Source of the DNA: Ilyonectria destructans | Lineage: Eukaryota > Ascomycota > Sordariomycetes > Hypocreales > Nectriaceae | Assembly: GCA_020740775.1 (NCBI GenBank) | Contig: JAHEWK010000002.1 | Coordinates: forward strand, 1,426,001 to 1,490,000 | Direction: 5' to 3' | DNA: 64,000 nucleotides | Part shown: positions 22,385 to 36,400 of the stretch, one piece after another | How positions within the stretch are numbered: the first letter of the stretch is position 1 | Layout of the letters: each line of letters opens with the position of its first letter | Made by a program: the position numbers and the translations under genes | The notes under the pieces: generated by a model | Seen by the model: only the letters and a program-made list of their open reading frames with translations | What the model was told of the DNA's origin: nothing | Databases searched by the model: none

Positions 22385-25300
22385 TCGGTGTCTAGCCCGG
22401 GATGCCCTGGCACCGGCGGGAAAGGGGGAAGCCAGACGCAAAGGGTGATGGGATAGGATGTGATAGAGATGGGGCGGATGGATCATGGGCCATCAAGATG
22501 CGGGATGGATTTTCTGGGCTAAGTCCCATGTGGTTGCTGGGCGGTCCATCATTTCCCTCCCATCACACCAACGTAATTCATGCCTCCAGAACCAACGACT
22601 TAGTAGGTACAAGCCTACATGTGCTGCACACCCTGCGAGCGTTTCCCCCACTTACCGGGTGGTGCGCGCGTGGTGCGTGAGGGTGCGCGAGGTGCGTGTG
22701 GATGCGCGAGATGGTGTCGAGGCAGAACCGCGACGTGGTGGGTGACAATGACTACTTCGTCCCTATGATGGAAGTTGCGGGTGATGATTCTACTGTGCCG
22801 GCGTAAATTTAGAGCTCTCAACGCCAGTGGCCTGTGCTGCCCGTACTTTGATAACTGGTTTAGAAGGAGGCGAGGCCTTGGCAGCCATCCGTTCTTGCCG
22901 GCTGACAGGCTGACTGGCAACGAATCTTCAACTTCAGGAAGGCGCCAATGTCAAAATGGTGGCTTGCACAGGCTGCACAGGTTTTGCACCGAGCCACTCA
23001 GCTTCCAGGGAACACACGCGGCTGCAAGTTTCCAGGTTTTGTGCTCCCCACCTCGACGTCGGTTTCGCTTCTCACCAAAAGCCTTCTCATCCAAACGCCC
23101 GGCCCCCCTCCACTATCGTCTTCCAGATCATCATGACCCAACAGCCAGCGCCGAGGCATCCTCCGTCTGTCTTTGGACTCACCCCAGCAAAGCTTGATCG
23201 GGTCTGGGTCTCCAAAGACCCCGAAGGAATGTGACCCTCCTCGTCGGTGTCGTCTCTGGGGGCCGCTGCCACCCCTTCCCACGCTAGGCCCGCCCACTGC
23301 ACACGGCTCGCAGCCAGTTTAGCAGCCAGCGCCGCGCCACATGCCGCTAGCTGATGCTCCAGTTTTGGTGGATTGAGTGAGGTACTTCTGTTTTGCGCTG
23401 CTGGTGTGGTCGGTGCGATCGGTGCTGTCGGTGCTCTCTGCCGTCCTTCCCTCCGTCATGGACGGAGCTTTGGCCTTAGTCTAATTGTCGACCAGACCCA
23501 ACTCGTCAACGCTTCATTTCCCGCCGTCCATGGCGTGGCTGACGAGGCGCGGGAGCCAGCCTCGGCCGCGTCGTGCCTCCGAGGTTGGCCACAGCGCGAC
23601 GTTGTCTCGCGCTGCTTCCATCTGCTGGTGTCCAAACTGGGACTTGGAAGCTCGTACTACGGACTACGACCCACCTCCAAAGGGTTGATAGACCATCGGA
23701 TTCGGGAAAAGAAGACTGCACAACGCCTTCACCGTCACCTGCAACATGTCATCGTCTTGGCTCCGAGGCACTGCCGAGAGCATATGATAACTCGCCGGAC
23801 TCCAGAACACCTACATGACAATTGAGCCAATCCAGGCCATGGCGGCTTTCCTCGCGGCCAACCTCGTGCTTACTTGCCTATCCGTCAGTTGGTCAGTTTT
23901 AGGAGGCTTGGAGCATACGGCCTTCCTCCGAGCGGGATATTTCCCTCATTGGACCAGCGCTATTAATATCAGCCGGGTAGCTCAACCGCTTCCGCCGGAC
24001 ACAGCTCGCTTCTGCGATTCTGTCATACACGCCATCCCCTTTCATTGGGGCCCATTGGAGTCGTCATCCCTCATCACCAGACTTTTGCATGTTCAGCCGT
24101 CTCAAGGCCGGAATCCTGCGACCACTTACCTCTCGCCGTATCCGCCAGCCAGGTGAGAGTCTTGTTGGAGCTGCTCATGCACAAGGCTGCAAAGATCCTG
24201 GCCCGGCAGATGTCACTCGTGGGGTGGGCTGGCGTTGGATATGGAGCTGGTGACTCCAAGGGGGCTAACCGTAGACCCAAACGTTGCTGAAGATTCCTCG
24301 ACTGTACCCTCGCAGCCCTACGGTTGACGCTCCCTCCCTTGAGCTTTGGGGCTGTCCTGGGTCGAACAACGTCGGGGACCACGCTCAGAGACGTTGCAGC
24401 GGTACCCAGGCGCCAGATCGCCCAATCCACGTCAGGTCCCAGGGGCATTCATGTTCCAAAGCTCCCGGAAAATGACCCCTACCACGTCTCCCCAGGGTCG
24501 ACAACCGGGGGAGCCAGCTACCCGCCACAAGCCACACCATATTCGACTGCTCAAGTCACTCCTTTCGTCCCATTTCCTCCTTGACCACCTGCTGCATGCG
24601 ACCAACAAACGGCCATGCAGCGTTGCAGTCTAATCACCCTCGATGCCCACCATCTGACGAGCCAATGTGCCTTCAATTTCTCGACCTGCAGCGGCATCCT
24701 TCGCCTGGCCCCAGCGGCTCCACATTTTGGAAAGTCGGTCAGGGATATGATCCCACCCTCTTCGCACACTGGCACCCCGGTCGACCGCTGTGGGACGCGG
24801 CCATCCGTACTGAGACTGGCGGCCTCCCCCCGGCCGCCACGGCTTGACATTCATCAGGCACACTGTCGCTTCGGACCAGGGAGTGGGAGGGGGGTGCGGC
24901 CGCCATCCCCGGACCAGGAGGGATATACGGAGCACTGCAGTCAAGGACGACGTGTGGAACAGGCTAAGAAGCTGCCGGCAAGGGCTTTCCGCTTCCACGG
25001 GGGTCCGGGGAGGAGAAGCGGCGCACAGAGATTGACCAGGAGGTCCTACAGGGTGCGCTCGGGCCAGGACAACTTCTGGCATTTTGAATACCGGGGCCGA
25101 GTTGATTTCCAGAACAGTCGGGTTGAAACTCAGTGACTGTCGCTAACTAACTGCCGGTCTTCGTCCGATCCACCAACTCGAGGAAAGGAAATTGCCCGCA
25201 ACTCTGATTGATGGCTGGGCCGGTTTGCGTTCGTCTCGGTTGAACCTGATGACGAAGTCGTTCCCTGTTCGCGTTCATGGCCATTTCAGTGTTAGCGGTT

Positions 25301-27495
25301 CGCATTTCCATTCGCGGCAAATCCCGACCTGAACCTCCGTCGTGGGAAACTGGTCGCCGACAGCGTAGGATTGACAACTCCTGCAGAAATTGTCAACGGA
25401 ACTTTGAAGCGCTCGAACGATTCCAGGTTTACATGTGTAACGTTTACGGTCCGGCTACTGTGAGATCTTTAACCCGACGCGTGGCTTATCATCCGTCATC
25501 TATCTCGGAGGGGTAGCATTTTTCCATGCCATGGTCTGGAAGGCCCTGGCCAGTGCAGGTTTAAGTTGACGGGGAATCGACGGGGAATTGAGGAAACAGG
25601 GCGGGAATTATCTCGATCAGCTGTGTCGTTCTTCCAAGCTTACAAGGCCTTGCTCAACTTGTCAAAATCCCAGTGCACAGGGTCGTCAGGCATGGGACAG
25701 GAGGGGCTGTTGAGGCCCCCTGTCCAGCATGGAGGGCTCTCGCCATCAATAACACCCCTGCAGACGCGTTCCCGAGCTGATGGAGCGCGAATGCCAGGGC
25801 GGAGTCGCGTCGGGTATTTGTCGTTAGCAATTATACCCTGACAAGACCGACTTGGGTACGAAGTACTGGGGAACCTCGGAGACGGCTATCAGGTGCACAC
25901 CCAACCTGAAGCGTGTTCGTTACGCACCTCTCGGCCCTTGTCACCTTGCGCCTAACGCGTCTATTCATAACGACTTCATAGCATATGTGCTGTGCCTGTC
26001 AATTGCACAAACCGCATAGTGAGATACGCGCATCGTGTTGCGCTAGCATTAGCAGACTGCGGATGATGCAAGATTCCAAGCAAACCGACTGCTGCTCCTC
26101 TCTTGTCATGGGACAACTGGCGACGCCTCTGGACCAGCGCGGCCGTGACTTGGCGGCGGAATATCCCCCCCACGCATGATGAGTTTTGACAGTTGGTCGC
26201 TTCCACGGACGGATTATCAACGCGTGTCGCGGAATGTGACGGGGTGTGCTGGATGTCGGGTGTTGTGCCGATGTGCAAGCAGCACACTCCATAGCGCATC
26301 GTGCTGCGTACATCTGCTTGACCATCTAATCTCAGGTCCGGAGTACTCCGTGTCCTGTGCCTTGGCCAGTACTCCGTACCTCCCGTACATACGGATTAGA
26401 TGGCCCCAGCTATTGACCGGGGTGTGTATATGCAGAAGAAAGCAGGCCACGCTTACATGAAGGCCCCACAATGGCCGAGAGTCTTGGGGGCCTCTGGGCT
26501 TGGGCTCCTGAACCGACGATCCTCCAATGCTTGCTTTTGGCACCTTTACCGTGTTGGCCGCCAGTTAAAGCCACTTGTGTGTCCTGCGTGTCCGGATACT
26601 TCGAGAAGCAAACCGACCGGCCCAGCCACCAAGGCTGCAAGACGCCCGAGTTGCCCGGTCCCATATCTGACTTTGGTAGCTTGCGCCCGCGTCTTTAGGC
26701 ATCGACGGGTCTTTGGCTCGGTCTTGTTACTATGCCGTACTTTGTACAAGCTGATGGCGATCAGTGGCCACAGTCGTTTAAGTTGAATTGCACCTGAAGC
26801 CTTTGTGGTCGCCATCCATTTGTGTGGATGGATACTTCTGATTGGGATACGAGAATCTAAAACCTTTTTCCTCTTCACAAATCCCAACGCATTTCTACAG
26901 TTTGGTTAGGCGCGTCTATTTGATCGATGTCCTCGGACCGTGACCCCCATGGACTTGTTTAGATGCAAAAGGCCTGTTTGCCATCCCAAGACACTCTTGC
27001 ACAAGTGTCTCGCACTATAAAGCTCGACTAAACACTTGCCGCAGTAGTCTGTCAAGGTGTCGTTAAGTCGCTCCACCATCTTGGTCGACTTCGGATAAAC
27101 GAGTCTCGTTTGAAAGTACGCCATGGCTGCCGGGACTTATTTGACGCAGTAGACTGCGCTGATTCATTTTTTTTCCTACTCTGGAATCCCGTGGGCTCGG
27201 TGTGATGTGTGCTCCACGGCCGAGCTTTCTGATAGAGAGGCGCAAGGCTAAACCTTCAGCCCGCTTCCGAGGCTTGAGTCCATCGTCTCAAAGTGAGCGA
27301 GACAAGCCGCAAGAGGGGCGAGATGGTGACCAGCCAGCCACGCCATGTCTCATTCGCGGAGCCGGGACAGCAAAAGCAAGCATACGCCAACTATGAGCCA
27401 TGTGGCAAGCTCACCAAGCTCACCAACCTCCCTCCCACTCAACAGTCCACGCTGGCAACTCCCATTTGCTCGGGCCGGACGATGGCGTTGTTGGT

Positions 27496-27533
27496 GCCGG
27501 CATACTTGAAAAAAAAAAAAAAAACATGCCGGC
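27496..27533. repeat. Inverted repeat enclosing an A16 tract
   Basis: GCCGGCAT at 27496-27503 is matched by ATGCCGGC at 27526-27533, and the interval contains 16 consecutive A. It could form a hairpin with an A-rich loop. Function unknown. Confidence 0.7.
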
Positions 27534-30400
27534 GAGGCCCTATAAACGACGGTAACGACGGTAACGCGGCATTACAGCTCTTCGGGGACGTTGCCGGTCA
27601 GTCACTGAACAAGCAGCTGCAGGGTCGGATAGTCCCATGTATTCGTGAACTCTCTGCCACCACACCGCCCGTCCGAGCAACCATGGCCACCTCAGGGCAG
27701 GAATGAATAGTTTCGTCTGATTCATAGTCTCACTCTCCCCAGAATGAAGATTCTTGGGGTCCTCGCTTTTCCACCAAGCATCTGAATTTCAGCAAGTAGC
27801 GTACCCACGCTGAGAGGGTGAGTGGCCGTCTGCGGAACGCGCCCGCCACCAATCCCCTCCACGGTGAGACATGGCTCTTTTGCCTACTTTAGCATGGCAC
27901 TGCACAATCTGGATCAAGCCTTGATTTGCAACCTCCCACAAGCCACGCTTTACGGCATTAGCTACCGGGTGGAAGGAGGGGACGCCACATGACCGCACAA
28001 TTGGGGGGCCTCTCTTGGGGGGCTTCTCTAAGGTGTCTTTCTTGTGTGGGAGTCCTGCTGGCAACTTCGTATCGAGCCCTGCATCATTTCCCAAAGGGTG
28101 TGACATCTGCATCTATCTTGCGCTGGAGCAACCAACTCTATTCACCTGAGCTACCACGTTGACATAGAAATGCTTGGCATGCCGCCCCCCTGTATTTCTC
28201 GCGCCGCTTGCGCCCGCCACCTCGGCCCTGTTCTGAACTGTGGCTTTGGCAAATTGTCGTGAACCATTCTGAAACTTGGGGACAACCCGGTCAAGGTGAC
28301 GGCGCTTGGGAATTAACCGTCTCCATCAAGCGGCGCCGCGATGCGTGTTTTACCCCCATCGGGATAGACGAGGTTGACAGACTAAGCAGTCCGTCTGTCC
28401 ATAGTATGCAGCGTATCGACATACGCAGAATCCCCTAAATTAAACCAGGAATCGATCAGCAACGGGGGAGCTCGGGTCCATGATACGCGAAGAAAGCCAC
28501 ACTGACACGCGAGCGCTGACGTTGCCGAGGCAGTTTAGTCGCCCGCAAGACAAAGGGTCTTCATCTAGACGGCCGTCACAGCAACGTCGCAAAAAAGCCA
28601 TGCCAGCAATAGCACCATTTCCGCTGCAGCCACAGACACGAAAGGGGGGCGTGTGACGCGGAAAGTTGAATACTAGCTTGGGCGCAGTACGAAGTAAGCG
28701 ATGCAGCAGGAGAGGGAACAAGATTTAGATGAGTTCGTTTTCCCGCGCCTCGGGCGTCCCCTAAAAGCGGATGTTTCGCGTATAGTGCCAGGTATACGTA
28801 CGACCTACGCAAGGACAACCCTTTTGTTAGGTGGTTATGAAACAAAAGGGCCTAGATTAGGCAGCTTGGGCCATCGGTCATGCTACACTTTTGGCCGCAG
28901 CGTACATGGCAAGGCGGAGCGCCTTATTGGACAAATGCAGCAGCTTTCTCTGCATATAGATGTGCGCTTAGGACGAGAATACGCGACGAAACACATCGCG
29001 TGGGGGGGAGGGGATGAAGAAAAGTATGTGTGGTGCGAGATTCTGGCTTGTGCGACGGTTCGTGTGACGGGGTTGCGGAGCTGAGGTTTGGGATATAGAG
29101 GACGGAGGAGGCAACGGAGACGATGGGTGTGAGGATGGGCTGAGAGGTGAGTTGCTTCTGGGAACCAGTTGCGGATCTGCAATGCAATGCGAAGTGCTGT
29201 GACGAGTTCCATGGTGCTTAAATGTTACGCTTGAGCAATTCAAACAATCTTTTAACCATGCTAGAGGGAACATGGAACACATCGGCTGCGCTCTTGTCTG
29301 AGTTAGAAGATCCCTGGGAGGCCGAATCACACTTGATCGGAAGTTTGATGAATAGGTAACGGGTCAACGGAAACAGTGAGCTGGTTATCAATGGGACAAC
29401 TCTCCCTGCCTCTGCATCTCACGATGAACATCGATGAGTCTGGTACAGAAATGAGCAGACTACACAATTGATGCAGGTAACTAGGTGGATAAGTTAAACA
29501 AAGGAAGAGGCAATGGGAAACTAGTGAAGAGTAACGACTGCTGAGCAATAAGTGCCGAGCCATGAGCAATTGTTACCAAATAATGACTCGAGTTCTCTCA
29601 ACTCGACCACCACGACTGTAGGGTGGCATCGCATAGAATCCCACGACAGACAACTATCGCCCGCCTCAAGTGATATCCCTTGCATACCAGCTAGCCTCGC
29701 CAAGTTCCCTCGACTCTATGCAGATAAGAAGCGACGATCTGTGGAGCCAACAGCCTCGGGCAAGGCTGCCCCGTGAGCATCCATGCAATGTCGATCAAGT
29801 AGGTGAGGCTGCCGGAGCTTCGTATTTCCACCCTCGCCTTATGTGAGATGTGATATGCTATTGCAACTGGGGCGAATAATACACTTGAAAACTTGCTCTC
29901 GGTGAGGATACGTGTTATTCGCAACGCCTGATACGTCATCTTACAGACACAAGGGGTGGCGAATAATATGAGTTGATAGCATTGAAACTCATTGCCAAAT
30001 GAAGATAGGTGGACCAAGAATAGCATTGCAGAAAGGTGATTATCATGTCATGCCATCTAACTTCACAACGTAGAAACCTAATCCTGGGGCCGGCCCGTCC
30101 CATAGACCGAACCTTCGTCTCCATACCCGACCGTCTGGACGGGTGCATCGTCACGGGTTCGAAGTATAGGAAGAGGCTCAAAGTTTGGCAAACAGTTATC
30201 AACCCCAGTATTTTTATTGTTCAAATTTTGTAAACCAAAATGCTTCGCTAAGCCGCCCCAATATGATAAAGAAAGCTGGACATAAATCATCCTCATAAAT
30301 GTCTGAATAAATCGCTTGGAATATCAGAAACAAAAGGAGAAGATGGTTGAAAGTCGTCATATCCCTGGACTCCAGGGATTGATTTAGAGCTTCAGTGAGA

Positions 30401-33400
30401 TCAGTAGTGGTGGTGGTGATGATGATGCTCCTGATCCTTGGACCGGACGTCATCGTCATCCCTGTGACGCCGATGTCGTTCGCGCTCCTTGTCGCGCTCC
30501 CTGTCCCTGTCCCTGTCCTTGGTATCGTGATCCACCTCATCATCGTCTCGATGACGGCGACGGCGATGCCTTCGCTTTTCATCATCATCGCGATCCCTGT
30601 CACGATCTTTATCGCGATCTCGCTCCCGATCCCGTTCGCGCTCCCGTTCACGGTCGCGATCACGATCACGGTCACGGTCACCATCGCGATCACGGTCGCC
30701 ATCCTCGTCGCGCCGTCGTCGCTCTAAGAAAGAAGTTAGTAAAAAGTTGAAGGTGTGTGGAACAAAGAATACGGCTTACCTCTCAAAACTACCGTTGCAG
30801 AGGCATACGCTTGAATCTCTTCCTTGCTGAGGACTCGGAGCACAATGACAAAGTCGTCACGGACCTCGAATCTCTCCTTGCCAATGGTCAAAGCCTCAGG
30901 GTTGACTATCTTGCGGCTGATCTTTGTCCATTTGGCACCCGCAGGCGCCTCTCGAAGCTTCTTGTCTTCCTTGTGAGGCGCAACGCCCTCACGGATGGGG
31001 TTGGCATCCTCGGGGAATCTGACCTTGGGCTGCTTGAGGATGCCCTTGAGAGGTTTGTCGTCCGCCTTGTCCCGCGGGGGCGACACGAGGCGAACTTGCC
31101 TCTCTTCGGAGCCGGCAACCGTGAGCTCGCGGCCACGAGACTCATCCCTGGCAGAGGAAGTGGACTTGGATTCCAGTGTAGTCCTGGACTCGGTGGGAGA
31201 TGCTGATTCCCTTGTAGACTTCAGCTCAGGTGGGGATCTCGACTCTCTAACAGGTTTGGACTCAACGGTAGTCCTGCTCTGCTTGGTGGGGGAGAATGAA
31301 CGAGTCCGTTTCGTTTCAATAACGACAGGCTTGTCAGCGTCCTTCTCCTTCTCCGCCGTCTTCAAGGCGGCAAGCTGCTCCTTGAGCTGCTTCAGCTCGC
31401 CGGCGTCATTGGGGTTGAAGGCGGTAGAATTGCGATGGCGCCGGGTTGTCTTCTTGCCCTCATCGGAGTCGGAGGCTGAGATGACCGCCTCGCTGCTCTT
31501 TCGAGGGTCACTCTTTCGCGGGTCGATCTCTCGCCGACTCGTTTTCTTGGGCTCAGAGCTGTCCTTGACACTAGGATGCTCCCTATCGTAGTCTCGGTGC
31601 CTCGACTGATCCTGAGTAGAAGCAGGCACCTTTGGTCGGTCCCGGTCCTCTGTGTCTTTTCTTCGTTCACGGCCATCCTCGGAATCTCGTTGCACTTTGG
31701 TGTCGCTTTCCTTTGAGCGTTTGTCTTCGTCCTTGTCCTTTGCTGAGGGGTTAAGACCGACGGCAGCGGCGGCGATACCTAGACCCGAGGCCATCTTGTC
31801 ACGGAATCGAGTGCGCTCCTTTTCTTCGTCCTCGCTGCCCCTCTTGCTCTCTCGTCTCTCGCGGCGAGGCTCCTTGGTCTCGGTGCGGATTCGCCGTCGG
31901 TCGTCGCGGTCAGGTTCAGGCTCACGAGGAAGCTCCTCATCGGAGCGCTTCTTGGGCTCTTGGGGATGTTGAGACTCTCTTCGACGATCAACATCCTCGA
32001 TAAGATCAGTACGGATACCGAAACCACGAGTGGTGACTCTGTCATCGTGGAAGTATGGTGACTGAGCTTCATATGCTGACTGGACCTGGTATGGCGGCTG
32101 GACCTCATATGTTGGTTGAGCCTCATATGTTGGTTGAATCTCATATGGTGGTTGGATATTATATGTTGGCTGAGGTTCATATGTTTGGGGCTCATAAGAT
32201 TGGGGCTCATAGGTTTGCGGTTCATATGATAAGGCCTGGTATGTGGGCTCGGGCTCATAGGCGCGCTTTGGGTCCTGTTGATAGTCACGAAACTCTCGCA
32301 TGTTCTTCTCGTCGTCACGACTGCGGTAATATTCATCGTGGTGCTGTGACCGCGGAGTGCTCTCCTGATAGAGAGAAACAGGCCTGGCCCGCCTTCCATC
32401 CGAGGAACCACCGGCACTCAGAGTCCTCGTGGTCGTGATGGGATCTGGCGCCGCCGGGACAATAGGCGGTACGTCGCGAGAACTATCCTGTACTCGGGGT
32501 ATCTTGTCGAAGCCTCGGGTGGTGGGAGGTGGGCCACCCCGGGGTTCATGTTGGCGAGTGGTAGGGGTGGCGGCGGTGGCGATGGTGCTGCTGCTGGTAC
32601 GGCCCATATCAGGGCTCGTGTTAACATTGAGAATTCGCTGGTCGGCATTGTAGTTGATATTTGGGCGATGGTATCCGCGGTCAAAGCTCTCATGCCTGCG
32701 AGAGTGAGATGGTTGAGGGTGGTCGAGATCGTAGCGAACGAGCTCTCCAGCGTTGGTATACTGGTACCCCTCATCGCCATAGTCGATGGTGGCAGAGCTA
32801 TGACGAGGGTTGCTGGGATAGACAACGGATGGGCGAGAGCTGCGATAAGCGTCGGCATCGCGGGCCAGACTGTCGCCGAGGTCTCTACCGCGAGCATAGT
32901 CGTCGCCGCCTAGCTGGTCGTTGTAGGGGCGTGCACTGCTGCGGGAACGTATGGATGAGGCAGGCTCAGTATAGAACTGGCCCTCACTAGCTCGGTAGTC
33001 GTCTCGGATGGGACTGCCGGAGCGAGCGTTGGAGGAGTGGGAAAGGCCCGGGTTCGGGCGGTCCTTTTGGGTGGTCATGACTATGACGGGCGGGCGGCCG
33101 GTGGCTGAGTCGAGAGTCGAAGAGCGGTGCGAACGGGTGACATCTCGAGTAGTTGGGCGCTGAGAGCGAGGATCCTGAGTCACAGCGTAGGTTCGGGTAT
33201 TGGCCGCGGGGATGCCAGAGGACGTTGTGGTTGTTACGTATTGACGGGGTACGGGTGCCGTCGTCGGAGGCGGCGGCCGGGTGGATGAGGGCATAACATG
33301 CATGTCGCCGGCGTAAAGGGAAGTGTAACCGATGCTGGCAGGGAGCGAGGATCGTGCAGGGTTGAATGTGGCCGACCGCCCGGTCGTGGTGTAGCCATAG

Positions 33401-33411
33401 CGGTCCGTCAT
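30401..33411 (-). CDS. DUF8035-type highly charged fungal protein with RD-repeat tail
   Basis: Two exons, 33411-30780 and 30723-30401, joined in phase across intron 30724-30779 (GTAAGC, TACTAAC branch, TTAG); 984 aa. The start is the first ATG (MTDRYGYTTT); the frame opens upstream only with a GTG. The N-terminal third is Ser/Arg/Tyr-rich and disordered. Around residues 400-460 a Tyr-rich run of YEPQ/YEVQ/YEAQ pentapeptides occurs. Then comes a charged segment with RFRDKMASGLGIAAAAVGL. Near residues 840-900 lies the conserved block GAKWTKISRKIVNPEAL, then RFEVRDDFVIVLRVLSKEEI, which I recognise as the DUF8035 pattern. Exon 2 encodes mostly RD/RE/DR dipeptides and a natural His-rich tail (HHHHHHHY). 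RNA-binding or nuclear-speckle location is inference from the RD repeats. No enzymatic motif is seen. Confidence 0.85.
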
Positions 33412-36400
33412 GGCGGCGGCGGGGAGATGGCCGTTGGAGATGAGTGACGCTTTAATTGACGCCGTCGACACGGGCTAAATACCCAGGGCCGGTGGCTCAA
33501 GCGGGAGGGCGACAGGACAGCCGGAGATGGGTTGATGGTGTCCGGTCGCAGATGGCGGGATATTTTCGGCCTCTTTTTGGGCTGCCAGATGAAGCTTTGT
33601 TGGTATTTATTTGGGCTGAGGATCGCCGTGCAAATGGTGGTGGGATGGTGGGATGGTGGGATGACGGTGACGACGAGAGGCGGCCGTTGACGTAGTCGAA
33701 GAAGAGACGGCCGGGAGCAAGGACCACGTGAGGAGGGGTCGAGCCCGTCGAGAGCGTCAGCAGAAGCCGCGGATTATTCTTGAATAATCGAATAACCAAC
33801 AACCGGTGATTTGATCGCGGGGCCGTCTTTTTCAATTTGTTTGCCTCTTCTTGGCAGCGTCCAGGGCTGGCGATGGTCTTGGTGGGGTGGGTTTGGCCGG
33901 CTGCACTGTGTCTGGGCGTCGGGATCAGACGAGAGTGACGGGATGGAGTAAGCGTCGGAGCGCGCAGAGAACGAGTGAGCGGGGTTAGGAAGAAGAAGCC
34001 CAGGGAACGTGGGAGTGCAGTAGCTGGTCGCGTGAACCGGCGAGCAATCGATTAATCAGTCAGTCTGTTAGCCACCAGCTCAGCTCGGCAGCCGTCAATC
34101 CGACAACTCCCAGGACGACGCGGCTTGGCGGGGTCAGGTCAGGCTTCCTTTGTTCGACGGAATCCCCGGGGTGGGAACAACTCCACAAGGCCGCCGGGGT
34201 GGAGAAGAAACGGACGAGCCAGAAGGGAAGCGAGGTGTTGAGAGAGTCGCGAGGCAAAGAGTCGCAAGGCAAAAAGCCGAGCGCCACCAAGAGAGAGTAG
34301 AGAGTAGAGAGTGGATGGAGGGGATGGGAAGAAGAGACGACCAGGGAAAAATCCAAGTCTCTGCAAAGGGAGACACGGTCCACGGCAGAGAGGGGACAAT
34401 TGACAAGACAGGATATCCCCAGTTCTTGCAGGTTTTTCTGGCCCTTTCTCCGGTGCCAGGAGTGACTGAGTCCTCCCCGGATCCCTAAACCAGGGTCAGT
34501 AATAGTAAACCCGTTGTAGTCGATAAGAACTAACGTAGCGGCGTGCTGTAAGTAGACCAGTCCAGTCTCTCGATGGGAATGCCGATGACGATCGTATGCA
34601 GTGACGTGGGCCTGCTCTCGCCGGGTCTGGCCTGGTATGGCGTTGGCTGGTCAGTTAAGGGTAAGGTTCTTCGAGGGAGTTCATCGTCTCACTAACCACT
34701 GACACTGACACTGACGAAACGTCACTGAACTGTCACCCGAAAAGAAAACACGCGGGAACCGCCGTCCAAGCTTCGAGGTGTCTCGGAGCTTTGCAGCGTT
34801 AGATGGCTCGGTGCTTTTCCCAGCCTTTGCTCCTCTCCTTCTTAGCACGGGGGCCGTGTTGGTCGGGGCTTGGTATTATACCTGGCTGGTACTTCGCCTC
34901 TGGGCTGGAATGACCTGACCTGTGCAGAGAGATATGTGACCAAAAGTTAAGCCGAACCTGGGTCGTCGGGGCTTCTGCTTCTTCCCCGGTTTGCGACCCG
35001 TTGCTGTGAGAGGCGAGGAGAGAGACGAGACCCCTCAATGCGGTTGAAGCCGTTCCGCCAGCGGCCCCGTTGGAAACCAAGAAACCTAGAAACCCAATGT
35101 GATCTGTGTGCCTTTGGGCAGGATGGATCTCTCCGCTCTGGTGGAGACCAGACTTCTGCTTTCTGCTCCGACACGCTTTAAGTCAACCAATGTTTCCCTC
35201 AGGTACGAGGAATGGGAAACGGGTACCCCCTACCTGGACCCCGGGCCCTGGCTCGGGAGTGGAGTGGAGAAGATGCGGATGGGGATGCGGCAACAGACCA
35301 GGAGGATTGGGCCCCAACGATGTCGCGATGCGACGACGGTGGGTCACGGCGTAGTAGGATTAAGGGCTGGCGGAGGGCTGCCTGTTTGAGGCTCTGCGCC
35401 CCGATGCCCTGGTTTGGTGCGACTGCGAGTGGCAGAGCGATGCGCTGGTGGGCGAATACTCCAGGCGGATGTACCTCGTTCGTATCTGGCGATGTTGGTG
35501 TTGGCGTTGGCGCTGGCGTTGGCGCGGTTGGACCTGGCCGTGGCTGGTGCGAGGAGGGTGATGACGTCCCACCCGCCGGCTGCCCGTTCTCTCGCCTCCA
35601 GTTTCAGCCGCGGGTCCTCGTGTCTATCTGCCTTTAGGTCTAGGTCGGCTCCGGTTGACTTGTGCGCCGTGCCAAGAGAGGGACGGCGTGATGGATGAGG
35701 GGGATATGGCGACGAAGCTGGCAACGCCCTTGACCCTGCGGACGAGGTGTCCCACTAGGGCCGGCTCGGTGCGGCGAACACCAGTTGCGGAACTGAGCTG
35801 AAAGGGCCCTGAGCTAGGAGAATGACGATGCTGGTGTAGGTGTAGGTGCACAGTGGTTATTGTGTACCGAAGGTTTGCCCTAAGGTCGACGATGGACAGG
35901 TTGTGTAAGAGGTTGCTTGCAAGTGCGTGCTTTGCTTTGAAGTCGGCACAACGCCTTATATAAACACCAAAGAGACAGAAGCTGCTTGCTTTAAAGAAGA
36001 ACGATGCCAACAGATATCTGCTTGCGAAACAAAACAACGGCCCAAGCTGCGAGGGCACTCTCGGGCTGATGTCTTGGGCTTCGGGATGGCTGAAGAAGAG
36101 GAGGGGAAGGGAGACCCCATGTCTTTCAAGTCTCTATCTTGGGAAATGATCATATACTCCTCGGAACCATCCAATGCCAGTCGACGAAGCCCTATCCACC
36201 ACCCACGTCCATCCGTTGTCCAAAACACCAAAGCCTCTTCCTTCTGCCCCGGCAACCCAGACACTTGACCACGTAGTCCACCACTCATCGAGCCCATCAC
36301 CGAAACCTCCCCAAAATAAAGTCATGCGAAGCGCCTGCCGTCCGTCAATCAAGTCCCGAGCTTCAAGCCCCGGCCGACCGCTATTGGACGTCGATCAATG

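Larger units (their letters stand above)
18578..30400. other. About 11.8 kb with no recognisable gene
   Basis: Both strands were read in all frames. ORFs are at most about 150 codons, overlap antisense to each other, lack known motifs and are not linked by phased splice sites. No tRNA-like B box with pairing arms and no 5S rRNA was seen. Minor structures: an 8-bp tandem array at 22337-22384; a palindrome CTACTACGTAGTAG near 21940; an A16 run between 8-bp inverted arms at 27496-27533; and scattered GTAAGT donors at about the chance rate. It may hold distal control sequence for the MedA-like gene, non-coding transcripts, or eroded sequence. Confidence 0.55.

Noticed and set aside
33412..33471. 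Upstream extension of the DUF8035 protein (20 codons)
   Set aside because: It opens on GTG; the first ATG is at 33411.
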